64,000 nucleotides of DNA from Zeus faber. Taxonomy: Eukaryota; Chordata; Actinopteri; Zeiformes; Zeidae. Positions within the stretch are counted from its first letter, which is position 1, and the number at the start of each line of letters is the position of its first letter. The position numbers and the translations under genes were made by a program. The notes under the pieces are model-generated. The model ran no database searches, had not been told where the DNA came from, and saw nothing but the letters and a program-made list of their open reading frames with translations. The stretch lies in NCBI GenBank assembly GCA_960531495.1, contig OY482862.1, positions 19,095,341 through 19,159,340 of the forward strand, read 5' to 3'. This document shows, piece by piece, positions 53,878 to 64,000 of this stretch.

Positions 53878-55695
53878 GCTGCAGAATTGGCAGAAAACCT
53901 GCATCGCAAGCTTGTGGACACCAACTCTCTCGTTTACCCTGTTGTGAAAGTCCTTTAGGCTTCAGGGACCCTTGATGTTGCTAAGGAATGGAAGTGAAGC
54001 TTGCTTATTCTTTAAATAGCTTCCCATGTGCAGGGTGATAGAAAGAAAATATACTGTATATAGATAACAGATGCCAAAAATCAATGCTATGTCTGAGACA
54101 TTTCTACCTCACAATACTGTCCTCCTCCCCTACCCATTTGTTGTGCTTCCTTTTGTTAATACTTATTGGGAGAATTTTTTTAAGACAATAAATAAGATTC
54201 ATAAAGCTGCCTGAAATAATAAAAAAAAAACAACACTAAACCAGAGCAGTTATTCGTAATAAATTAAATCAATAATCATGTAGGCCAGCTACAAAGAAAA
54301 AAAAAAAGAATTAAATAAGAATAAAAACCTATCTACAATCATACTTAGCCTGAAGGACAATGCTATCACCAGCTCGGTCTGATTCTGAGTAATGCGTATA
54401 CCAAGCAAAAAGGGTTAAATTCGGTTCCCATCTTTAAATCGAGATTACGATACACAAAAATGTTTGTTTGGACCAACCAGGTTATACCCAGGCTTCATGA
54501 TCTACATACACACCCAAGTGCTCCATACAGCGGGAATAAAGCTGGAGATGATTTCCCCGCGTACTTCCACTCCATTCAGCGGACCAGAGACATAAAACCT
54601 CGGACTGGGCCGCATGACGCGAGAAGGGCGGGCGGGGACGATGACCGCACCGCTAACGAGTGTTTCATATACAGGAGTCGCTAACACTGAGATGAGGTTG
54701 TTTGAAAACCAAGAGCTGGGGCGGTGCTCCGTGGCTGGTTCTCTGGCTTATATTCCTTGCTTCGTCACAGCCGTTCTGAACACATCTACGTCGTGACGTT
54801 TCACTTTGGACCCTATCCCGTTCACTTCATCTAGCACGACTGGCTGTTTTTGAACAAACAAAAAAAAGAAGCGTCTGTGTGGCACGCGGCCCCCCCCCAA
54901 AGATGCAGTATCCGTTTTCAAAGAGCAGGGGACAACAAAAAGTAATATTGCTAGAAACTGATTAGTTGATCACCACGACCACCGTGATGAGGTGAGACGG
55001 CCCACTGAAGAGAAGGAACGAAGCCAGCGGGTTTCTGGAATACAAGGCAAAGCAATTCATTGCAGCTGTCGCCATCTAGCAGACATTATGACATTATATA
55101 TTGCTCCTGCTATTAATCAACAATCTGAAAACCTGAGCGTCAAAACCAGCAAAGGCAATATCACAAAAAGGGGCTGTTAAAAAATATAAGTATACTGTAT
55201 GTGATCGCTGTTTGCCACAGAGGGTTTTTCTCCCGCCTCCGGTTACTCTGCGGTGTGTCCAGCCAGCTAGACACCCATATCCTGAGCTCGCAGACCCTCC
55301 CCCACCTGAGCGTCAAGCTACGTTATTGCTGTCTCATTTATCACAGGACAGGAATATATTTAGGTGTCAGTTCTTTTTTTTTTTTTGGACACTGCAGTTT
55401 GATCAAACGCACAGCTAGCAGCAGTCACGCGTACGGCACGGAATGTTAAACACCCTGCAAAAAAACAAACAAATGGAGGATGATTCAGAACACGGAGATT
55501 TCACGGAAAAGGAATACTGCATCTTTTACAGCAAATTAAGACAACCTACATGACTAAATAACATTGATGTCGATTACAACGGTGAAGGGTTTTAACAAGA
55601 CAACTGTCCTTAAGACTTTTTTTTTTCTTTTTCTTTTTTTTTTTAAACATACCTGCATGGTCCATAATATGTGCCACTCAGAATCATAACAATCT

Positions 55696-55721
55696 AATAA
55701 TAATAATAATAATAATAATTG
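55696..55721. repeat. (ATA)n microsatellite
   Basis: Tandem taa/ata triplets. Confidence 0.85.
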
Positions 55722-56959
55722 GTCCAGTCTGCTTTCTCACAGTTCCAGAACAATCCTGAGATAAAGACTTGGAAACTGTCCTTTCAAATGAGAGAGGAAA
55801 GGCTTCATGTCCATAAACACTGATAATTCCGGCACGTCCCCGTGGCGTCTGATGGATGACAACGACGACTTCGGCGGGTCTCCATGGCGAGGAGGGAGGC
55901 GCCGGGTCAGAGCGGCGAGGGGAAGGAAGGAAGGACGTTGTTTTTTCCTGTTTGCGTCAGATGGCTTTGCGTCTCCTGCAGCTCCTCCAGTAGCTTTTCC
56001 GTTCATGCAGTCGTCTGGCAGCCGGTGTGTTTGCAAGCCGGAAAAGGCATGCTGGAGGAGGGGGGAGCGGGGTCTGATGACGAGACACATCAGGGGGTTG
56101 GGGGTAAGGGGAGGGAGGGGTGGCCCGGGAGGGGGAAGGCGGGCCGGTCATGCTGGTGTTAAGACTGTTTTCAGGGTGGCCCCCCGACTCCCCACGTGCT
56201 GCGGCGGGGAGAGGGGGCCCCCGGGGGCTCCCAACTGTAAACTCACGATCAAGCAAGACGTAACCGAAGCCGTCGCAGAGACAGGGCTGATGGGCGGGGC
56301 CCCGGATGGGGGTAATATGTTTCGCGGTGGCCGGGGCCCTCCTGCTTTCCCCGGATCGGAACGCCGGCGGTGACACGTCTGATCGCCGTCAGTCGGGTGA
56401 CCCCCCCCCCCCTCCCTCCCAGCGGCGCTGAGCCGTCGCTCTCCGGTGGATCCGCGCCGCGCGCCGTCCGTCCGCCTCCCGCCGCGTCGTCGCCCCGTCG
56501 TTCTGATCGTCCGCAGCCCGTGCTCGGCTTTCGCGGGGTGGCTTTTTTTTTTTTTTTTGATCGGTCCCGCTCTTCGTTTTCTTCGATATCGCTTTTTGAT
56601 TGTTTGGGAAAATGTACAGAAGTTCCTGTTTTTTTTTTATTTTCCTCAAAACTCAGACAAAAATAAAATATGAATGTTACACTATTTAATGTACAATACC
56701 ATTCGAGAGGGGGGATCCCTGCCATAGTTTTGCCTGGACGCCGGTCACCAACGGGGGCGGGACATGAACAGTATGAGAGAGTGATGGAGGTGGGGGTGGG
56801 GGTGGCTGGGATCCATTGCATTGGACGTTTTCTCAGAGTTGCTCTTTGTTTACATTGCCATCCTATTATTGCTGATTTCTTTATTTTTTCTCATGACTGA
56901 ATGGGACATGATGGCCTCCAGGCAGAAAGGAAAAGAGAGAGCGGTGCCCGGGTCAGTTT

Positions 56960-59900
56960 TCACCAGGAGGAGGGCGGCCCGGGTTTGTTGTTCCTGATGG
57001 TGGCGTCGGAGCATTCCGCCTCCGATGAGTCGCAGTCGGAGTCACCGAACTGCAGTGGATTCTGATCGCAATTCAGAAAACAAGACATGAGGGATGTTAG
57101 TGTCACAGCTCAGTCATTATTAACAACGTGACGTTACATCAGGCTCCCGGACGGCATTGGTATTTTCCGCTTTTATTCAAAGTTATTAAGAATGGGCACA
57201 CCCGTCGGCGGCCGAAAAAAGTAATGTCAACAGAGTCACAGAGTAAGAGTTAAAGAGAAATTTCACATTCTGGTTTGAGGCCACTGCCTGATTCAGAAAA
57301 ATGCCAAGAAGCGAGTGGGAGAAGGAGTGGGAGGGAGGAGAAGGTGTGTCTCAATTCCGAAAAGTTTGAACATTCTTTTTTTTTTTTTTTTTGGGACGTA
57401 GCGTCCTTCCTGCAAGCTTTGTGCCGATTTCAACCAGAAGATGGCACTGCTGAGTCACACTTAATGTCTTAATGCAAATTTGACCACATTTGTAAAGAAA
57501 CATTACATTTTATGCCCAGGGCTGGTGTGTTTCAGTGTTTACATCTCTAAAACATGATCTAGTGCACAGTACAGTACCTCTTCTACCTCTAAGTTATATA
57601 CATGGAGCATACACTGGATTGCATTAAAATGGATGTGGTCTATTAATAAGTTGTTACAGGTTATTTTCAGTACTATTATGTTACTTTAATATGAGTGTTG
57701 GTAATTGTCTGTGTGTACATATAGACATTATATCAAAATGTTATATGTGCATCAAAAAAATGTGGGGAACACTGACCTCGTAGCTGTGCTCGTCGGAGCA
57801 CAGTTTCCCCAGAGAGATCTGGGTTTTGACCCTGCGGACGGCGCACTCCTTGTCGGACAGCCCGTCCGACTGCGTGGAGATGTCGATGGGGATGTCGGGC
57901 GTGTGCGACAGCAGCTCGTCCAGGTGCTCCTCCTGGCTGGCGCTCAGCCGCTCGAGGGGCCCGCTGTGGGAGTGGTCGCTGGTGTTGCCCTCCTCGCCGT
58001 CGGACACCGACAGGTTCTCCGAGCTGAAGGTGGAGTAGGACTGGAAGCTGCTCATGCAGCGGTGAGGCCTGCGGGGAAAGCGAGGAGGCGGAGCAACAAC
58101 GGAGGGAGTAATGTTTGATGACCCAACCTCTTATGAGTTACGTCTGATGTCCCCCTGATATAACACCCCGGCCCTGACACGAGATAGCGAGCATCAAATT
58201 TAGTCGTTTTTACCTCGGTCTCCTTGGAAACTCCACCTCGCTGTCCACCTCCCCCTCTTCCTCTTCGGAGGACTCATCTCCGCCCTGGGAGAAAAAAACA
58301 TATATTGTTCACGGCTAATTCATCATCAACCTTTCACCTCCCCACGCAGACACCTGCTTTACTCACCTTTCTGAGCGGCCTGAGTGTGCGGGGGAGTCCG
58401 GAGGGCAGCGTGTGGGTATGTGGCGACGCCTCCTGCTCCTGCGGCGCTGCCTTCTTTGCAGCCTCCCCGTCGGAGGAAGGGTTAGGCACTCTGCTCGGCA
58501 CCACCAGCGGGGGCAGTGGGGTCGCCTCATGGGTGCTCAGCAGCGAGTAGTGGGGTAGCTCCGGGTGGCTGGAGGCCGGGGGGGTTTCCTGGCATTGCAT
58601 GCAGCCCGGGAAGGGATGGGCCTGGCAGCACGGGCAAAGAGACCCCGCAACGGTACCCGGAGCGGGTCCGGAGCAGGTGGACGTGGTCCACTGGCGGGAG
58701 TCGGCGTCCACGGCGGTGGAGATGATGTCCGGGCTGGAGCCGGAGACGCGGCGCTGCAGGTGGTCCGTCTGAGGGCTGCGGAGAGCGGCCGCCGGGCCGA
58801 AGTAGCGAAGGTTGTTGGCACAGTTGACGACGGCCTCCTCGCGGCCCTTCAAGGGCAGCAGGGGGCCCTCTGGTGGTGGGTGGTGGTGGTGGTAGTGGTG
58901 GCGGTACTGCTGCTCCTGCAGAGGCTGGGTCTCTTCTGCCGCCCCGGCACTGAGCTTGAGCACCCCGGGGAACTCGTTGTGACTTCCCTTGCTGTTGGCA
59001 CGACGGTGCCGAGGCTTGCTGCGGTAGCGGGCCTTCCCGGGAGGCGTGGACACCTTGGGGCTGCCAGAGAGCGGCGACGGGGAGGGAAGTGGATCGACGC
59101 TGGGGATTCCATCGGAACGAAGGAGGTCCGGCCTGGAGGAATACATCCGCTGATGTTAACAACAAGGATTTTTCTCCTGTTGACCTTATAGACACATTAT
59201 TGCATGTTTAGAAAGCAGTGGTCCCTCGTGATATTTCTAAAGACTCCCAATTACTGGACGGATTAGTGCGCAGAGTGTATGTAAATCCTATCTTGATGAA
59301 CCTGTCAATGCTGACCCTGTGAATACAACAAGGAATTACTGTGTTTCCACTGTATTTATACTGTACTTTCTTCTCCTATAGATATCTGTAGGCCTTCTAA
59401 TGTAAATCTGTTCAATGCACATATAATTCCAGGGATCAGACCTTTTGGTGGGGGGCATCCCGGGCTTGTGGGACATGCTTCCTTTTTTCTTGATGAGCTT
59501 CTCCACAGCATTGGGCCTGACAATAGGTCGGACCAAGTGCCGCTTATAGTTCCCCGGATACTTCTTCTCCACCACCTGCTCCCTCCTGTGGGGGGAAGGT
59601 AATGACAGGATCAGTACGGAGATGAGACCACAACGGAAAATCAGGGCCTGTTTCATAGCGTAGGCAAAGGGAAACCCTGTTTACATGAATTGAATATGCA
59701 TGAAACACTCTGGTTTATATAATGCACCAAAGATATATCAGAAGAAAGGGAAAATCTGTTGTTTGGGCGGGGGAAAATATAGGTCAGGTAACAAAGGGGA
59801 AAACTCATTATAACGTCTTCTGAGACAACCCGTATGTTGTCTGGGCAGCATACGTAGAGTCTTGCAGTCTAGGTAGCTGACTCCAAAAGTGTGAACACGT

Positions 59901-62900
59901 CTCAGAATAGGCCCCCCGTGCAACTCGCGGAAAGTAACCTATTGTTCCGCGAAATACAAAGTCACCCAAAATAGTCGCAAAATTATTCACTGCTGTGTTA
60001 TGAAGGCGCAACGGGGCAACACTGCAGTCCGACCCAAAATCCAAACATCCTTTGGTCGCTTCGGCCTTGGGAGTTTTAATCACAGTAATCAGCGGCGCTC
60101 CGTGGAACTGCGATATAATATAATATATATAATGGTCTGCTGCCTCTGGGAAAATAATGGGATACTGACAAACAACCAGGGAGAAGGAAAACAAGGGAGG
60201 GATGCAAAGAAGTGGAGCAGCATAACACAGAGAGTCCCCCCACCCCACCCCACCCCACCCCACCACATACTTCATCAGCTCCTTCTCCCGGACCTCCAGC
60301 TGCAGCATGATGGCACTCAGCTCCATGTAGAGGTTGTTGGCTCTCTCCAGCTTCCTCTCGTAGTGCTCCCTGATGTCCAGAGCGTGTCTGGGGAGAGGGA
60401 AGCTTGAAAATGAGCTATGCGTGATGACGGAAGAATATCATTTTTTTTTTCCCCCGCCCCGGAGCGTACCTGAGCTCGTCCCTCCTGCGTCGGATGAGCT
60501 CCTCGTCCAGCCGGTGGATGCAGGTGCCTTCGCTTTTGATCTTCTCAAAGTGCTTCTTGACCTCCTCCCTCCACTCGGCCTGCCGTTCACACGCACACGG
60601 ACACACACACACGGTCAGACGCAAATCCCGAACGCACCGAAAGCTCGTCCGTAGCCGGGACAGGCCGTTTGTGTTTGTGTCTGTGTCGCGGACCAAGACC
60701 TGAGACTTGAAGTACGTCTCCTGAGGCGCCCCGAGGATGTCAGCCGAGGCGATGTCCAGGTGGAGCAGGATTTGCCGAAACGACGGTCTATTCCGAGGCT
60801 TGCCTTGCCTGGGAGGAGAGGCGGACACGAGGGAAAAGAATGTGTGGAGATGTGGGTAAGGAACCAGTCACTTTAAATAAGCCTTTGTGGAATAATTCAC
60901 ATTTTTTGTTGTCTATGACGTGTGAACACAAGCACATTTTACAGGTCCGACTTCGACAAAGAGGTAAATGAGGTCCTTACACCGTGTGTGGAAACGGGCA
61001 CACACATCTACACTTCACCAGCGGGGAACCCACCATGTTTGTTTCATGAGGATTTTGAAGCCGTCAGGGCAGGTGGAAGGGACAGGCAGGTGGAGGCTGT
61101 TACTCCCAACGCCCCAGATGATGGCTGAGGAGTCGACATCTTTGTAGGGGATTTCGCCGGTTAGAAGCTCCCATAAGACAACTCCAAAGGACCTGCACGG
61201 CAAGAATATGGTGAGACTTGTGGTGAGGTTTTCACAGTTCTGTTACTTTAACAAGATCAACCTTTCCAAGTCCAAACTTTGACCATGATACTAGAGTGCC
61301 CTTTATTTTACTAAATACTTTAAATAAAAAAGCTTGCACAGCAGGTGTTGGTATTGTAGTTTGTTATTGCAGTTTCGGGCAACTGAATGGACGATCGCAC
61401 ACACCAGATGTCGACTTTCTCGGACACGGGTTCATTTCTGATCACTTCCGGCGCCATCCAAGCCACCGTCCCCGCAAACGACATCTTTGTACTTTTGTCA
61501 CTGAGCTCTTTGGACGTTCCAAAGTCTGAGATTTTCACAGTGTCGTTGTGGGTCACCAAAACACTGAAATAAATAAGCACAAAATACATTCAGTATTTTC
61601 ACCCGCCTTGGAATAAAACGTTACCATGGACACGACACATTTGTCAGCGTACAGTGTATATACAGTGTACAGTGTAAACTGTACTGATAAATTTGTCAAG
61701 TGGCTTTCAAGCTGTGAAATGTTCTAAAAGCCAGGTTTGGAATACGATCGCAGAGAGTAAAAACTCCACTCTGTGTCTGACTCATCCGATGCAGGAGTGT
61801 GACCTTTCCAGCAGATTCAGCCTCCACATGGTTGTGCTGACTAACACAGCGTTGAGCGCTGCTGCGGTATAATGATATTGATTAGAGGAACCGGGCTACA
61901 GCGAGAGGCGGCGGCTGCACAGGAGGAGACAGGACGCTGTGTCTTAGTCCTCCATTAAGGCTTCCGGGATACGGCCACGTCGAAACTGATGAAAATGACA
62001 TTCCTGCTAATAATAGGACGAATGAGGAGTCACTGAGCTGACTTGTTGTCATCGCTGTTGTCTAGGAAACAACCACAAACAGCATCTTTGCTACTTGGCA
62101 GAGAGGGAAAAGTTTTAAATCACAGCTCCCAGTGGCTGCTGCAGCGAAATCCACGCGGGAGAAAGGGGCCTCGAGGTAGTTGTACGGTGGGTTTGTTCAA
62201 TGTTAATAGCGGTTTTATAAAACTTGATTGTTTATGTAATCATTTCAATATTATAAAAAAAAAAAAATCAGACAATGCTAATTATATAAATGAATACATC
62301 CTCACACAAATAGAGGTCACTCACTTGGGAGACTTGAGGTCTCTGTGGATGATCTTGTGGAGGTGGAGGTAGTTCATGCCGCTGGCAATGCCCGAGGCCC
62401 AGTCCACCAGCAGCCCGGGCGTGACCTTGCGCCCGGCCCGCAGGACCTCGTACAGCTGGCCCTGAGCGCAGTACTCCATGATGATGCAGTAGCACGGGGC
62501 CTGGGTGCACACGCCCCTGGGACACGGGGAGAAATGAATCATAACAACGAATACAACAGTAGCTGCCAAACGTGCATTCCGTTTACTGGACTGAAAGGTT
62601 TGGTCCTAGTTCAGCTAACCGTCCATGGTACACCGTGTATGTATGTCAATGTATCCCAAACAGATCATTTATTCCCCAAATTATATCAATATCTCTTTCT
62701 GAACTATACTGAGCAACATCCCGCACAACACGACGACCGGCTGTGTAATGTACAAAATGGTTGTAGTCTTACTTGAAGCCAATGATGTTGGGGTGCTTGA
62801 GCTTTCTCAAGTGTTTAATGTCCGTCTCCTTCTGCTCGCGCACCTTCTTGATGGCCACCTCCTCGGAGTGGAACTTGCCGAGGAAGACGGCCCCCTGCGC

Positions 62901-62956
62901 CCCGCTGCCCAGCCACTGCAGCTCCGAGATCTCCTCGAAAGGAACCTCCCACATGT
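56960..62956 (-). CDS. map3k13: MAP3K13 (leucine zipper-bearing kinase), kinase domain to C-terminus; 5' exons outside window
   Basis: A mixed-lineage cytosolic kinase that activates MKK4/7-JNK signalling, notably in injured axons. Exons in the window: 62956-62773, 62516-62325, 61563-61405, 61192-61034, 60808-60700, 60579-60470, 60387-60271, 59585-59442, 59132-58367, 58284-58214, 58068-57777, 57061-56960. They keep one frame of about 801 residues. It opens at the kinase N-lobe ([17 protein letters not shown]), then [43 protein letters not shown] and [10 protein letters not shown]. The leucine-zipper region includes [17 protein letters not shown]. The long Pro/His-rich exon 59132-58367 is least conserved. 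The acidic [17 protein letters not shown] block and [15 protein letters not shown] near the C-terminus favour MAP3K13 over MAP3K12. About 150 N-terminal residues should lie beyond the right edge. Confidence 0.93.
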
Positions 62957-64000
62957 CTGGACGCACACGCACACAAGCCGTGAGAAAGCTCATTCCCTCA
63001 GATGAGATGGGTTTTTACACTAATCTATATTAATGTAATGCTTTTTGGACGTTCTAAACTCTACTGGTTCGATCCCCGGCTCCTCCTGCTAAGTGTCCTC
63101 GAGCGAGACACCTAACCACTAATTGCTCCCGATGGCTGCGTCTGAAGGGCATGAATAACTGTAAGTCACTTTGGACAAAAGCATCTGCTAAATGATGATT
63201 TAAATACAATTTGATTTCCTGATTTAATAAGAAAAAGCAAGTCAAAGATGTTGCATGGGCTCAACAAATGACATCAATCTACATTGTGCTATTAAGCCTG
63301 AGCTCAGGTGAACTAGGAAACCTTTGCCGACAGGGCTACCATCGCGTTTTATTTAACGGGTTCTGTAATTAATGTAGGTATGATTAGGTTATTCAGCTGT
63401 CCTGGCCACAGACGTGATTAATACAAGCGTTTCTGTGTTCTTTTCATGTTGTGTTGTGAACCCTACAGTGATGTAATAAACGAGCAAACATTCTTTCATT
63501 TCCATATCTGACATGGACACAAGTCCAGCTGGTCAACTCACTGACTTCAGCGCTAAGCATTAGGCTTTGCAGTCAGAAAACGCCCTGTGGATTGCAAAAA
63601 AAAAAATATTCCCTATCTGTACAATGTCGTTTTTAAACACTGAGCATCAGCAAGTGCAAGGGAGAGTCTTCATTTTACCAAATGTCACAACTAAAATATG
63701 AGCTAAGGACGAGAACATCTGCACACACCCTGGGCCTTAGGTCAAGGTAAGTTGTCATGGATTTGAAGGACAAAATGCATTACGATCAAAAAATTTTAAA
63801 ATCCTGTGGCTCATTCAAAGTTTGACATCCTATTAGTCTTAAGCCATTTCAAACCTGGGACAGAGGTCAACACAAAATCACACTTGGCATGCTTGGCTGT
63901 GCCTCATTTGTTTAAATGCTTTCTACGTTCCCACACTGAATCATGTTCCATCCCTGGTATGTGATTATGGAACAACTGTGGAGGTGTTGCTATGCTACTG
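62957..64000. other. map3k13 intron with a SINE fragment
   Basis: No exon is recognisable between the kinase exon and the window edge. The only identifiable structure is the SINE fragment at about 63063-63197. Confidence 0.5.
63063..63197 (+). mobile_element. 5'-truncated tRNA-derived SINE
   Basis: It starts at the B box (ggttcgatccccggctcctc) and carries the same body and tail as the copy at 6313-6518 (gtaagtcactttggacaaaa, gcatctgctaaatga). The A-box half is absent. Confidence 0.8.

Noticed and set aside
55807-56821. Frames of 139-190 codons on both strands
   Set aside because: They lie in a GC-rich stretch of the probable map3k13 3' UTR, with low-complexity composition and no domains.
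58527-59195. Frames of more than 200 codons on both strands
   Set aside because: They are shadow frames of the long GC-rich map3k13 exon 59132-58367.
62773-62993. A start codon at the MSFLTACV frame for map3k13
   Set aside because: That part is intronic read-through; a clear acceptor ends at 62957 and the family has about 150 more N-terminal residues.

Overview
The window looks like a teleost fish genome, probably percomorph. It has intron-rich vertebrate genes with GT-AG splicing, long CA and GA microsatellites, fish-type hAT relics and tRNA-derived SINEs. All gene names come from recalled vertebrate protein families; no database search was run. Exon borders were read by hand, and for the four complete or nearly complete large genes the exon phases add up to an uninterrupted frame.

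Layout, left to right: the last coding exon of marchf4 (+, 1591-2057); about 7 kb of gene-free DNA with a hAT relic carrying a nested SINE; a complete col6a2 (+, 9209-17363, 27 coding exons, 1030 aa); a complete xrcc5/Ku80 in convergent orientation (-, 29833-17991, 21 exons, 729 aa); tmem169 (-, 32903-31770, two coding exons, 302 aa); a SIX6OS1-like meiotic gene (+, 35079-41215, 13 exons, 465 aa) that probably shares a bidirectional CpG-rich promoter with tmem169; a complete liver-type phosphofructokinase gene pfkl (-, 52266-42679, 22 exons, 780 aa); and the kinase domain to C-terminus of map3k13 (-, 62956-56960, 12 exons), whose 5' exons lie beyond the right edge.

The genes do not form one functional system. 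They are housekeeping, matrix, signalling and meiotic genes: E3 ligase, collagen VI chain, DNA end joining, small membrane protein, synaptonemal complex candidate, glycolysis and JNK-pathway kinase. The marchf4-xrcc5-tmem169 order matches human 2q35. col6a2 and pfkl are human 21q22.3 genes, map3k13 is 3q27 and SIX6OS1 is 14q23, so the block is mosaic relative to human.

Most of what remains is introns, simple repeats and decayed DNA transposons or MITEs. The items most worth a second look are the SIX6OS1-like gene with a GC-AG first intron, the mixed synteny without a neighbouring col6a1, the long-armed inverted repeat in an xrcc5 intron, two perfect intronic hairpins, an interstitial telomere-like tract in pfkl intron 1, and an unclassified GC-rich block at about 39.4-40.5 kb. 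I found no CRISPR array, prokaryotic operon, rRNA or functional tRNA gene, and no convincing new gene system.
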